Assembly (NCBI RefSeq): GCF_000449425.2
Contig: NZ_AVHW01000028.1
Location: 1-64,000 of the forward strand
Reading direction: 5' to 3'
DNA from: Clostridioides difficile CD160
GTDB taxonomy: Bacteria > Bacillota > Clostridia > Peptostreptococcales > Peptostreptococcaceae
DNA: 64,000 bases
Part shown: positions 52,866-62,461 of the stretch, one piece after another
Layout of the letters: every line of letters begins with the position of its first letter
Numbering within the stretch: position 1 is the stretch's first letter
Made by a program: the position numbers and the translations under genes
The notes under the pieces: generated by a model
Told to the model about the DNA's origin: nothing
Database searches by the model: none
What the model saw: the letters and a program-made list of their open reading frames with translations, nothing else

Positions 52866-53687
52866 TTAAACTATAATCTCCATACCATCATAAGCAAAGA
52901 AAATATTATCAAGCTCCTTCTCTAATTCACTATAATAACCATAGGATTTCCCCCACATTTCATCAATATGTGTAACTATAACCTTTTTAATTCTGTAATA
53001 ATTTTTAATTTCTATAACTTCATCTAAAGTAAATATTTCATCTTTAAATGGTGCATCTTTAAGTTCTGTTCCATCATTTAATATACCATCATCAGAAACT
53101 AAACTAATTATTAAAGCATCTGCATCAAAGTACATATCATTATGAGTAAATGGCTTTGGATTGCAACAAGCATATATGAGCTTTTTATCATTCTCTTTGA
53201 TAACATAGAAAGTTATATTCCTATCTCGGTTGTTGTTAAACAAATCAATATCAAAATTATCTATCTTTATATGAGAAGTTTCATTAACAGAAATGCAGTG
53301 TAGAACATCCCCATAATATTTAAGACAATCAAGGTTCATTCTATTTATATCTTCAATCACTTCAGGCAATGCATAAAATTCAATAGGAGTATTTTTATCT
53401 GTGATAAAATCATAGCCAATTTTTTCGACAATTCTAATGCCTTTAACATGGTCTGGGTCATGGTGAGAAATCGAAAGGTGTTTTACTTCTGAGATTTTCT
53501 GTCTGTTACAAGCTACTGCAATATCTTCAGGTGTGTCTATCAACATTTTTATATCATCAATATATAGGCTTGGGCCTAATCGTTCATATCTTCCACCTTT
53601 TTGTCTGGCTTCCTCACATATTTTGCATTTACAAAATGAACTTGGAATAATTGACATACCACCACTACCAATAATTTTTAATTTCAA
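52866..53687 (-). CDS. MBL-fold metallo-hydrolase, PhnP-like
   Basis: This 273-aa enzyme has the metal motif SISHHDPDHVKG near 75 (HxDH variant HHDPDH) and an N-terminal cysteine cluster, CKCKICEEARQKGGRYERLGPS, as in PhnP-type phosphodiesterases. THIDEMWGK near the C-terminus supplies a later metal ligand. Substrates of this group include cyclic phosphates. The frame opens at an ATG at 53696 that is only 0-1 nt after AAGGAGG; the TTG at 53687 is 10 nt after it and gives the standard N-terminus KLKIIGSGG. It is divergent from the ornithine regulator. Confidence 0.85.
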   Translation of the reverse strand: MKLKIIGSGGMSIIPSSFCKCKICEEARQKGGRYERLGPSLYIDDIKMLIDTPEDIAVACNRQKISEVKHLSISHHDPDHVKGIRIVEKIGYDFITDKNTPIEFYALPEVIEDINRMNLDCLKYYGDVLHCISVNETSHIKIDNFDIDLFNNNRDRNITFYVIKENDKKLIYACCNPKPFTHNDMYFDADALIISLVSDDGILNDGTELKDAPFKDEIFTLDEVIEIKNYYRIKKVIVTHIDEMWGKSYGYYSELEKELDNIFFAYDGMEIIV

Positions 53688-53937
53688 AGTTATCATACCT
53701 CCTTAGTAAAATATTAGATTACATAAATAATCTACACTTAAAACTACTTAACAAAATTTTGATTTAGTAGATTATATCATGTATAAATATGAAATAACAG
53801 AAATATATGAATAGGCTTAAGGATATATTAATACAATGTGCATAAAAAATATCATAAATATATGATAATATAAATACAGTAACACCATTTTATTAATTTT
53901 TTGGGTTTTTATATATTTAAGTATTGGGGTGATATAG

Positions 53938-55338
53938 TTGAACCAAGAGATATTTTTTAAAATAATGAATGAAATATTAGAAAATATTGACGAAGGGGTC
54001 CATTTTGTTAACAAAGAAGGGAAAACTATAATCTACAATGATTCTGTACAAAAAATGGAAAAAATGAACAGACAAGATATTTTAACGAATTCATTTTTTG
54101 ATATAGTCAGCAAAATGAAAATAAATAGAAGTACACTAGTAGAAGTTTTGGAGAATAGGAAAATTATCAAAGACAATGTTCAAAAATATCTAGATAAAAA
54201 TGGGAAAGAGATAACAGCAATTAATACTACGATACCAATTGATGTTAAAGGAGAATTTGTAGGGGCACTTGAAATATCAAAGAATATGACAACCATAGAA
54301 ACGTTACTAAACAGAAATTATAAAAAGAATTTAATCAACAAAGTTAATAATCAACAAAAGAAAGGTTATGGCTTTGATGATATTTTAGGGGAAAGTAATC
54401 TGATTAAAGAGGCAATATCAAAATCTAAGAAAGCCTGTAAGTCTGACGCTTCAGTATTTATATATGGGGAAACTGGAACGGGTAAAGAGTTATTTAGTCA
54501 GTCTATTCATTATGGAAGTAATAGAAAAAATTATCCATTTATAGCACAAAATTGTGCGGCTTTGCCAGAGTCGCTATTTGAAGGAATACTATTTGGGACT
54601 AGCAGGGGAGGATTTACAGGAGCAGTAGATAGACCAGGTTTGTTTGAACAAGCTAACAAAGGAACTTTATTATTAGATGAAATAAATTCCATGCCTATTA
54701 TGTTACAGGCTAAATTACTAAGGGTTTTACAAGAAGGTTATGTAAGAAGAGTTGGTGGAACTAAGGACATACCTGTTGATGTAAGAATTATTGCAACAAC
54801 AAATGAAAGTCCAAGAGTTATTTTAAATGAGAATAAAATAAGGAAAGATTTATATTACAGACTTAACATAATTCATATAGAGATTCCTCCTCTTAGAGAT
54901 AGAAAAGAAGATATATCTTTGTTATGCAAAAAATTTATTTCAAAGTATAATAAAAAACTAAATAAAAAAGTGGTAGGTATTTCAGATGAAGCTATCAAAA
55001 TTTTGAAAAATTATGACTGGCAAGGTAACATAAGAGAACTAGAAAACATAATTTATTGTACTATGAGTATGATGGAAGATGAGATACAAATAGAAACAAG
55101 CATGATTAATCTAAATGACTATTACAATCTTAAAGAGAATAAAGAGATTAATAATTACTCTTTAAATGATTTGGAGAATAAGACACTTAATAGTATTCTT
55201 GGTGAGATAGAAGAAAAGTATATATGTGAATCATTAAAAAAGACCTCGTATAATATAACTAAGGCTGCATCTATTTTAGGTATGAATAGGCAAAATTTAC
55301 AATATAAAATGAAAAAATATAATATCAAAGTCTTATAA
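53938..55338 (+). CDS. RocR-like sigma-54 enhancer-binding protein, ornithine-linked
   Basis: This 466-aa activator has an N-terminal PAS domain (~8-115), a AAA+ domain with Walker A GETGTGKE (177-184) and the contact loop GGFTGA (224-229, Gly replacing the usual Ala), Walker B in GTLLLDEINS, and a Fis-type helix-turn-helix at the end (ITKAASILGMNRQNLQYKM). Its layout is that of RocR, which controls arginine and ornithine use. The start is a TTG at 53938 with GGGGTGAT upstream. The neighbouring ornithine operon has a sigma-54 promoter, so this is its likely activator, with ornithine or a product as the PAS ligand. Confidence 0.92.
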   Translation: MNQEIFFKIMNEILENIDEGVHFVNKEGKTIIYNDSVQKMEKMNRQDILTNSFFDIVSKMKINRSTLVEVLENRKIIKDNVQKYLDKNGKEITAINTTIPIDVKGEFVGALEISKNMTTIETLLNRNYKKNLINKVNNQQKKGYGFDDILGESNLIKEAISKSKKACKSDASVFIYGETGTGKELFSQSIHYGSNRKNYPFIAQNCAALPESLFEGILFGTSRGGFTGAVDRPGLFEQANKGTLLLDEINSMPIMLQAKLLRVLQEGYVRRVGGTKDIPVDVRIIATTNESPRVILNENKIRKDLYYRLNIIHIEIPPLRDRKEDISLLCKKFISKYNKKLNKKVVGISDEAIKILKNYDWQGNIRELENIIYCTMSMMEDEIQIETSMINLNDYYNLKENKEINNYSLNDLENKTLNSILGEIEEKYICESLKKTSYNITKAASILGMNRQNLQYKMKKYNIKVL

Positions 55339-55381
55339 AGAAGTAAAATAAAAAAGAAAAATAAAGGAGCAAAATTATTAT

Positions 55382-55407
55382 AAAAGAGCAAAATTTTTTG
55401 CTCTTTT
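55382..55407 (+). terminator. Terminator of the RocR-like gene
   Basis: AAAAGAGCAAA (55382-55392) pairs with TTTGCTCTTTT (55397-55407), followed by TTT. It separates the activator from the ornithine operon. Confidence 0.85.
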
Positions 55408-55411
55408 TTTA

Positions 55412-55446
55412 TTTCATAAATAAAATATTATTTTTTATTTATGAAA
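55412..55446. promoter_or_regulatory. Palindromic upstream activating site of the ornithine operon
   Basis: TTTCATAAATAAA (55412-55424) and TTTATTTATGAAA (55434-55446) are perfect inverted repeats with a 9-nt spacer. The centre is about 80 nt upstream of the -24 element. It is the best candidate binding site for the RocR-like activator. Confidence 0.6.
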
Positions 55447-55506
55447 ACACATAACAAAGTAATTATAGTTTCAACGTTTCAATAAATATTTATTTTAATT
55501 TCAAAG

Positions 55507-55523
55507 TTGGCATGATTTATGCT
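55507..55523 (+). promoter_or_regulatory. Sigma-54 (-24/-12) promoter of the ornithine operon
   Basis: TTGGCAT (55507-55513), five bases and ATGCT (55519-55523) match the consensus, with GG (55509) and GC (55521) exactly 12 nt apart. The ord start is about 46 nt downstream of the -12 element. Confidence 0.88.
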
Positions 55524-55568
55524 TTAACTAATTATTGAGAAGATATAAATTTTTAGGAGGGTGTATAT

Positions 55569-56636
55569 ATGAGAAAAGTAAGAGTTGGAATATGGGGATT
55601 TGGAGCTATGGGAATAGGTATGGCTAATATGATTCTAAAAAAAGAAGGTATGGAAATAGTATCTGTTTGTAGTAGAAGTACTTCAGGGAAAAGCATGTAT
55701 GACATCTTAGAAATTGAAAGAGGAGAAAGACCGGAAGTTATTATCAATGGAAATTATGAAGAAGTTTTTAAAGAAAAAAGTGTAGATGTTGTTTTATTAG
55801 CAACTGATTCATTTACTAAAAAGGCTTTTGATAAAATAATGTTCTTATTAAATAGAAAAATAAATGTTATATCAACAGCAGAGCAAATGGCATATCCACA
55901 AGCTGATGATGCAGATTTAGCTAAAAAAATGGATGAAGTTGCAAAGGAGAATGGAGTAAGTATACTTGGAACAGGAATAAATCCAGGATTTGTGTTGGAT
56001 TTACTAGTATTAGCTCTTTCAGGGACTTGTGAGGAAGTTACTAGTATAAAAGCGAAGAGAGTAAATGATTTATCGCCATTTGGAAAATCTGTTATGGTAG
56101 AACAAGGTGTAGGAGCAACAAGAGAGGCATTTATAAAAGGTGTAGAAAATAATACTATAGCAGGTCATGTAGGATTTGTAGAATCAATAAACATGATAGC
56201 TGATGGATTGGGATGGAAACTAGATAAGATAGAACAAACAAAAGAGCCAATAATGACTACAGTAGATAGAAAATCTAAATATGGAGAGGCATTGGCTGGA
56301 AATGTTGCTGGTTGTAGACAATGTGGATATGGATATGTAAATGGAGATGTTTTGATTGAAATGGAGCATCCACAACAGATAATACCTGAAGCAGAAGGCA
56401 TTAAAACAGGAGATTATGTATCAATAAAAGGTATACCAAACATTGATTTGCAAATAAATCCTGAGATACCTGGAGGAGTAGGAACTTATGCAATGATAGT
56501 AAACTCTATTCCATTAATAATAAATGCTAGACCAGGTCTTAAAACTATGTTAGATATACCAGTACCTAGAGCAATAATGGGAGATGTAAGAAATCAGATT
56601 GAAGTTGAATTAGAGGAAGAATCAAATGCCAATTAA
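55569..56636 (+). CDS. ord: 2,4-diaminopentanoate dehydrogenase
   Basis: This 355-aa NAD(P)-dependent enzyme oxidatively deaminates 2,4-diaminopentanoate to 2-amino-4-oxopentanoate, the step after ornithine aminomutase. The dinucleotide-binding loop is GIWGFGAMGIGMANM near 7-20, and GTGINPGFVLDLLVL near 137 follows the dihydrodipicolinate-reductase-like fold. AGGAGGGTG precedes the ATG. It opens the ornithine operon, which matches the order known in C. sticklandii and C. difficile. Confidence 0.95.
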   Translation: MRKVRVGIWGFGAMGIGMANMILKKEGMEIVSVCSRSTSGKSMYDILEIERGERPEVIINGNYEEVFKEKSVDVVLLATDSFTKKAFDKIMFLLNRKINVISTAEQMAYPQADDADLAKKMDEVAKENGVSILGTGINPGFVLDLLVLALSGTCEEVTSIKAKRVNDLSPFGKSVMVEQGVGATREAFIKGVENNTIAGHVGFVESINMIADGLGWKLDKIEQTKEPIMTTVDRKSKYGEALAGNVAGCRQCGYGYVNGDVLIEMEHPQQIIPEAEGIKTGDYVSIKGIPNIDLQINPEIPGGVGTYAMIVNSIPLIINARPGLKTMLDIPVPRAIMGDVRNQIEVELEEESNAN

Positions 56637-56670
56637 TAAAATAATAGCTGGTTAATAAGGAGATGAAAAA

Positions 56671-56979
56671 ATGGATGCTAAAGTTAATGATTGGGTTATT
56701 ATACACAACATAGTACTGACTCCAGAAGAAAGAGCTCCACAAGTTCCAGAGGATACTAAGAAAGTATCCTTAGAAATGTGGGTTAAAGGATTTATACAAA
56801 AGGATGCTTCTATAGGTGATTTAGTAGAAGTTAAAACAATTACAGGTAGACTTGTAAAAGGTAACTTACTTAAAGTAAATCCATATTATACTCATGACTA
56901 TGGTAAATGTATACCAGAGTTACTCCAAATAGGGATACAGGCTAAAGAAATATTATTTGGAGGTGTATATAATGAATAA
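56671..56979 (+). CDS. ortA: 2-amino-4-oxopentanoate thiolase alpha subunit OrtA
   Basis: OrtA (102 aa) is the small subunit of the thiolase that splits 2-amino-4-oxopentanoate with CoA into acetyl-CoA and alanine. It has the family text DWVIIHNIVLTPEERAPQVPEDTK near 5-29 and HDYGKCIPELLQIG near the end. It overlaps the ortB start by 8 bp, so the two subunits are coupled. AAGGAGATG precedes the ATG. Confidence 0.95.
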   Translation: MDAKVNDWVIIHNIVLTPEERAPQVPEDTKKVSLEMWVKGFIQKDASIGDLVEVKTITGRLVKGNLLKVNPYYTHDYGKCIPELLQIGIQAKEILFGGVYNE

Positions 56980-58402
56980 TACAGCATCAATGAAAGATAT
57001 GAGCTATCAAGCTGTTATGGGAAGAAATAATGAAATAATGAAAAATGCAATTGGATTGGATTACTCATCTTTTGAACAAGAAGGAATAGGATTTGATTAT
57101 GAAAAAATGATGGGTGAAACAGGATATACATTACAAGATATCGAAGCGATTCAATCACAATATGCTGTTGGGAATACTCCTATAATAGAACTTAAAAATT
57201 TGACTAAGTTAGCTAGAAAATGTGCTCCAGAAGGTAAAGGAGCTAGAATATTTGTAAAAGATGAAGCAATGAATGCATCTGGTAGCTTTAAAGCAAGAAG
57301 AGCAGCTACTGCCGTATACCATGCTAAAAAAATGGGATACAAAGGCGTAATAGCAGCTACTAGTGGTAACTATGGTGCAGCTGTAGCATCTCAAGCAGCT
57401 ATGCAGGGTCTAAAATGTATAATAGTTCAAGAATGTTATGATTCTAATGGTGTAGGTCAACCTGAAATTATAGAAAAAGCAAGAAAATGTGAGGCATATG
57501 GAGCAGAAGTTATCCAATTAACTGTTGGTCCAGAATTATTTTATACATTCTTAGTTTTATTAGAAGAAACAGGCTATTTTAATGCATCATTATATTCACC
57601 ATTTGGAATTGCAGGTGTAGAGACTTTAGGATATGAGTTAGCTATTCAATTTAGAGAAAAATATAAAAAAGACCCTGATGTAGTTGTTTGTACAAATGCA
57701 GGTGGAGGTAATCTCACTGGAACTGCAAGAGGATTGATAAAAGCTGGTTGTCTTAATACTAAAGTAGTAGGAGCAAGTGTTGACTTAAAAGGATTACACA
57801 TGGCTAGTGATAATCAATTTAATAAAAAATCATTTACAACAGGGCATACAGGTTTTGGGATACCATTCTGTACGTGGCCTGATAGGTCAGATGTACCTAG
57901 ATCTGCAGCTAGACCACTTAGATATATGGATAGATATGTATTAGTAAAACAAGGGGAAGTTTTCTATACAACTGAATTATTGGCACAACTAGAAGGAATA
58001 GAAAGAGGTCCTGCAGGAAATACATCTTTAGCAGCAGCATTCTCTTTAGCTCAAGAATTAGATGAGGATAAAGTTGTAGTAGTACAAGAAACAGAGTATA
58101 CAGGAGCAGGTAAACATATATGTCCACAGCTTACTTTTGCAAGAGAAAATGGAATAGATATAAAATTTGGAAATCCAAGAGAAGAAATTGCAGGAGTAAA
58201 CTTAATATTACCAGAAAGACCAGAATTGTTAAAATGTGTTGATATTGATATGAATAAAATAAGAAAATCATTTATAAAAAATTGTATATCTAATAATAAC
58301 ATTGATAATGTTGATAATTTAAGTAATCAAGATATAAAGTTCTTAATGGAAGAAGTCAAAAGTTCAAGAGATTTTGTTATTGATACGTTAAATAATTTAT
58401 AA
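56972..58402 (+). CDS. ortB: 2-amino-4-oxopentanoate thiolase beta subunit OrtB
   Basis: OrtB (476 aa) is the PLP-binding catalytic subunit of the thiolase. The PLP Lys107 lies in SGSFKARRA. SGNYGAAVA near 130 and NAGGGNLTGTARG near 245 bind the cofactor phosphate and substrate. It resembles threonine-synthase-type fold II enzymes. The ATG at 56972 overlaps ortA and follows GGAGGTG; an upstream ATG-like start is inside ortA. Confidence 0.95.
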   Translation: MNNTASMKDMSYQAVMGRNNEIMKNAIGLDYSSFEQEGIGFDYEKMMGETGYTLQDIEAIQSQYAVGNTPIIELKNLTKLARKCAPEGKGARIFVKDEAMNASGSFKARRAATAVYHAKKMGYKGVIAATSGNYGAAVASQAAMQGLKCIIVQECYDSNGVGQPEIIEKARKCEAYGAEVIQLTVGPELFYTFLVLLEETGYFNASLYSPFGIAGVETLGYELAIQFREKYKKDPDVVVCTNAGGGNLTGTARGLIKAGCLNTKVVGASVDLKGLHMASDNQFNKKSFTTGHTGFGIPFCTWPDRSDVPRSAARPLRYMDRYVLVKQGEVFYTTELLAQLEGIERGPAGNTSLAAAFSLAQELDEDKVVVVQETEYTGAGKHICPQLTFARENGIDIKFGNPREEIAGVNLILPERPELLKCVDIDMNKIRKSFIKNCISNNNIDNVDNLSNQDIKFLMEEVKSSRDFVIDTLNNL

Positions 58403-58479
58403 TAATTACTAATTTTTAATTTAATAAAAAATAAAAAGTCGGAAAATTCAATTAAATTTACAAGAACGGGGGAATGTTC

Positions 58480-58854
58480 ATGAAAAAAAGAGAGGATGAT
58501 TTTGAAGTTAGAAGAAAACATCTTCAAGAACTAAGTGATGATGAGTTAAAAGAAAGGTTTTGGAGTTTAGCTACCCAAATAGTAGAGCCAATGATAGACC
58601 TTGGCAAAAAGAACACAACACCATCAATAGAAAGGTCTGTTTTATTAAGAATGGGATTTTCTTCTCTTGAAGTAAAACCTATTTTAGAAGGTGTTATGGA
58701 AAGAGGTCTTATAGGTAAAGGGGCAGGGCATGTAGTTTATAAGTTGGCTAAATCTAAAAATATAACAGTTAGAGAAGCTGGTTTATTATTAGTTAATGGT
58801 GAATACTGGGATGAAGTTACATGTTTATTTAGAGAAGGGGTAGAATCATGTTAA
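58480..58854 (+). CDS. oraS: D-ornithine aminomutase S subunit
   Basis: OraS (124 aa) is the small subunit of D-ornithine 4,5-aminomutase, which moves the C5 amino group of D-ornithine to C4 with B12 and PLP. Family text includes KREDDFEVRRKHLQELSDDEL, GKKNTTPSIERSVLLRMGFSS and GKGAGHVVYKLAKSKNITVREAG. GGGGGA fits the ATG at 58480; the frame opens 2 codons earlier. It overlaps oraE by 7 bp. Confidence 0.95.
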   Translation: MKKREDDFEVRRKHLQELSDDELKERFWSLATQIVEPMIDLGKKNTTPSIERSVLLRMGFSSLEVKPILEGVMERGLIGKGAGHVVYKLAKSKNITVREAGLLLVNGEYWDEVTCLFREGVESC

Positions 58855-61052
58855 AGGAAAATAAAAAACTAGATATAGACCATATATTAAAAGATTTGGA
58901 TAAATATAAACCAAAAAGAAGAGGTTGGGTTTGGAGAGAGCATTTGGAAAATCTTGAAATGGGACCTTTTGAATATAAAGACTGTACAAAACCTTTAAAT
59001 AAGAGTGTAGGGTTACCATCATCTAAATATTTTAACAATATAGACCCTCAACCAAGCCCAGTTATTACTACTGAAATAGCTTCTGGTAGATTTGAAGATG
59101 ATATAAGAAGAATGAGGATGGCAGCTCATCATGGTGCTGACCATTTAATGGTTATTAGAACTGCTGGACAATCACATTTTGACGGGCTTATAGAAGGTAC
59201 TCCTCAAGGTATAGGTGGAGTTCCAATAACAAGAAAACAAGTAAGAGCTCAAAGAAAAGCTCTTGATTTTATAGAAGAAGAAGTTGGCAGACCTATTAAT
59301 TACCATTCATATGTAAGTGGTGTTGCTGGTCCTGAAGTAGCAGTAATGTTTGCTGAAGAAGGAGTCAATGGAGCACACCAAGACCCACAATACAATGTTC
59401 TATATAGAAATATAAATATGATAAGGTCTTTTGTAGATGCTTGTGAAGCTAAAAAAATAATGGCTTTTGCAAACATAGCTCAAATAGATGGAGCACATAA
59501 TGCTAATGCTACTGCTAGAGAAGCGTGGAAGGTAATGCCTGAACTTATGGTTCAACATGCTTTAAACTCTATATTCTCTGAGAGAATAGGAATAGATAAA
59601 AGTAATATATGTTTATCAACAGTTCCACCAACAGCCCCTCCAGCACCATGTTTAAGAATAGACTTACCTTATGCTGTTGCACTTAGAGAATTATTTAGTG
59701 ATTATAAGATGAGAGCCCAAATGAATACTAAATATATGGAATCATCAACTAGAGAAGCAACAGTTACTCATGTATTAAATTTATTGACATCAGTACTAAC
59801 TAGAGCAGACATACAATCAACTATAACACCTGATGAAGGTAGAAATGTACCTTGGCATATATACAACATAGAAGCATGTGATACAGCAAAACAAGCTTTG
59901 GTTGGTATGGATGGTCTTATGGATATGATAGAACTTAAAGATATTGGTGAATTGAGAGACAAAGCAAGAGAGCTTAAAGAAAGAGCTGTACTATATATGG
60001 AAGAAATATTTGAAGTTGGGGGATATTTTGAGTCTGTAGAACAAGGATTTTTCGTTGATTCTGGAAATTATCCAGAAAGAAATGGTGATGGTATATCTAG
60101 AAAAATAAAAGGCGGAGTTGGAGAAGGTACTGTTTATGAAAGAGAAGAAGATTATCTAGCACCTGTAACTGCTCACTTTGGATACAACAATGTAACTCAG
60201 TATGATGAAAATGCTATAGATAATCCGTCAATATTAATAGACGGATGCACATTTGAAAATCCAGATAAAATCATATATATTGATGAGCTTGATGATTTTG
60301 ACAATGTGGAAAATAGACTAAAAGAATCAGAAGAATATAGAAATGGAGATAAAATCAAGCCTGAAATGGAATGGTGTGCAGATGGAATTGTAATGATAAC
60401 TATGATGCTACCTACTGATAAAAGAACCGCTGAGTTTGCAGCTTTGGAATTTGTAAAGAAAATGAACTTGCAAGAAGTTGAAGTTATAAGTAGAGAAGTG
60501 ATGCATGAATCTGAAGGTACTAGAATAGAAGTGAAGGGAAAAGTTCCATTTGATGTAGATTTAAACAGTTTAGTAATACCAGAAGAGCCTAAAGTACTGA
60601 CTGATGAAGAAATAAGAGCCGATATAGAAGAAAAACCTATGAAAATAGTTTCAGCTACAGTTGGAGAAGATGAACATTCAGTTGGTCTAAGGGAAATAAT
60701 AGATATAAAACATGGTGGTATAGAAAAATATGGTATAGAATGTCACTATCTAGGAACTTCTGTACCTGTAGAAAAATTAGTAGATGCAGCAATTGAACTA
60801 AATGCAGATGCAATACTTGCATCTACAATAATAAGTCATGATGATATTCACTATAAAAACATGAAGAAGTTACATGATTATTGTGTAGAAAAAGGTATAA
60901 GAGATAAAGTAATGATAGCATGTGGAGGAACACAAGTAACACCTGAAATAGCCGTTGAACAAGGAATAGATGCTGGATTTGGAAGAAACAGCAAAGGTAT
61001 TCATGTAGCCACTTTCTTAGTTGAAAAAAGAAGAGAAATGAATAATGAGTAA
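58848..61052 (+). CDS. oraE: D-ornithine aminomutase E subunit
   Basis: OraE (734 aa) is the large subunit with a PLP-binding TIM barrel (~70-440) and a C-terminal B12 domain (~600-730). The B12 motif DxHxxG is present with Asp608, His610 and Gly613. Lys621, eleven residues after that His, corresponds to the PLP-anchoring lysine of the C. sticklandii enzyme. Conserved text includes GADHLMVIRTAGQSHFDGLIEG near 95. The start overlaps oraS and its stop overlaps the next gene (TAATG). Confidence 0.96.
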   Translation: MLKENKKLDIDHILKDLDKYKPKRRGWVWREHLENLEMGPFEYKDCTKPLNKSVGLPSSKYFNNIDPQPSPVITTEIASGRFEDDIRRMRMAAHHGADHLMVIRTAGQSHFDGLIEGTPQGIGGVPITRKQVRAQRKALDFIEEEVGRPINYHSYVSGVAGPEVAVMFAEEGVNGAHQDPQYNVLYRNINMIRSFVDACEAKKIMAFANIAQIDGAHNANATAREAWKVMPELMVQHALNSIFSERIGIDKSNICLSTVPPTAPPAPCLRIDLPYAVALRELFSDYKMRAQMNTKYMESSTREATVTHVLNLLTSVLTRADIQSTITPDEGRNVPWHIYNIEACDTAKQALVGMDGLMDMIELKDIGELRDKARELKERAVLYMEEIFEVGGYFESVEQGFFVDSGNYPERNGDGISRKIKGGVGEGTVYEREEDYLAPVTAHFGYNNVTQYDENAIDNPSILIDGCTFENPDKIIYIDELDDFDNVENRLKESEEYRNGDKIKPEMEWCADGIVMITMMLPTDKRTAEFAALEFVKKMNLQEVEVISREVMHESEGTRIEVKGKVPFDVDLNSLVIPEEPKVLTDEEIRADIEEKPMKIVSATVGEDEHSVGLREIIDIKHGGIEKYGIECHYLGTSVPVEKLVDAAIELNADAILASTIISHDDIHYKNMKKLHDYCVEKGIRDKVMIACGGTQVTPEIAVEQGIDAGFGRNSKGIHVATFLVEKRREMNNE

Positions 61053-62461
61053 TGGAAAATAAAAAAAATTCTTTGAAAATAGATGTGTTGGTAGCTGAAA
61101 TTGGAAGCACTACCACTGTAGTAAATGCTTTCCATAATATTGATACTGATAATCCTGTATTTTTAGGTCAAGGTCAAGCTCCAACAACAGTGTTTGAAGG
61201 TGGCGATGTAAGAAATGGCTTGTCAGGTGCTATTAAGGATTTAGCTAATAAATTATCTGTAGAGGATATAAAGTATAATGATATGTTTGCAACTTCTAGT
61301 GCAGCTGGTGGATTAAAAATGACTGTTCATGGTTTAGTATATGATATGACAGTAAAAGCAGCTAAAGAAGCTGCTCTAGGAGCTGGAGCTGTTATTCGTC
61401 AAGTAACATCAGGTAGAATTAAAAGAACTGATTTAAATAAAATAAAAGAAATAAATCCAAACATAATTTTAATAGCTGGTGGAGTTGATTATGGAGAAAG
61501 AGATACAGCTATTTATAATGCCGAAATGATAGCTTCTATGAATTTAGGCATACCAGTTATATATGCTGGAAATATTGAAAATCAAGAGGAAGTAAAGTTA
61601 ATATTCGAAGATACAGATTATAAGCTTTATATAACAGAAAATGTATACCCCAAAATAGATTTATTGAATATAGAGCCTACAAGAAAAATTATTCAAGGTG
61701 TATTTGAAGACCACATAACTACAGCTCCAGGAATGAAGTATATTAAAGAAATGGTTAATGAAAATATTACTCCAACTCCAGGAGCTGTGATGGAAGCTTC
61801 TAAACTCTTATATAAAAATATTGGAGATTTATTAACTTTGGATGTAGGTGGAGCAACTACTGATGTACACTCTGTTACAGATGGAAGTGACTATATCAAT
61901 AAAATCTTAGTTAATCCTGAGCCTCTAGCAAAGAGAAGTGTTGAGGGGGATTTAGGTGTATATGTAAATATGAAAAACATAGTAGAAGTTATAGGTAAAG
62001 AAAACTTGCAAAATGAATTATCTATAGACATTGATTCAATAATAGATAATTATCCACCAATACCAAAATCAAAAGAAGAAATTTTATTTGTTGAGAGACT
62101 GACAACAGAAGCTGTTATCAAAGCTATGTTAAGACACTCCGGGAAAATAAGAAATATTTATGGAACAACTGGAAAAGTTAAAATTGCAGAAGGAAAAGAT
62201 TTAACAGAAGTAAGATATATAGTTGGTACAGGGGGAGCACTTACTAGGATCCCTAGTAGAATTAAAATATTAAACAATATGCTTAAATACAATAAAAATA
62301 AAGAATTACTATTTCCAAAGGAAAAAACAAAAATATTGATAGATAATGACTATATTATGGCATCTATGGGTGTTTTATCTAAAAAATATGAAGAAGCATC
62401 TCTTAAGCTCCTATTAAAAAGTTTAAACTTCAAGGAGGAAAGATTATGTACCCTAGATTAG
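61052..62461 (+). CDS. MutL/GlmL-like reactivating protein of ornithine aminomutase
   Basis: This 469-aa protein has an ASKHA-type ATPase fold: VLVAEIGSTTTVVNAF at the start, IILIAGGVDYGERDTA near 130, LLTLDVGGATTDVHSV near 265 and IVGTGGALTRIP near 390. Such MutL/GlmL proteins release damaged B12 from carbon-skeleton and amino mutases and so restore activity. The gene follows oraE with a one-base overlap, consistent with that role. A direct test on ornithine aminomutase is not something the sequence can give. Confidence 0.85.
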   Translation: MENKKNSLKIDVLVAEIGSTTTVVNAFHNIDTDNPVFLGQGQAPTTVFEGGDVRNGLSGAIKDLANKLSVEDIKYNDMFATSSAAGGLKMTVHGLVYDMTVKAAKEAALGAGAVIRQVTSGRIKRTDLNKIKEINPNIILIAGGVDYGERDTAIYNAEMIASMNLGIPVIYAGNIENQEEVKLIFEDTDYKLYITENVYPKIDLLNIEPTRKIIQGVFEDHITTAPGMKYIKEMVNENITPTPGAVMEASKLLYKNIGDLLTLDVGGATTDVHSVTDGSDYINKILVNPEPLAKRSVEGDLGVYVNMKNIVEVIGKENLQNELSIDIDSIIDNYPPIPKSKEEILFVERLTTEAVIKAMLRHSGKIRNIYGTTGKVKIAEGKDLTEVRYIVGTGGALTRIPSRIKILNNMLKYNKNKELLFPKEKTKILIDNDYIMASMGVLSKKYEEASLKLLLKSLNFKEERLCTLD

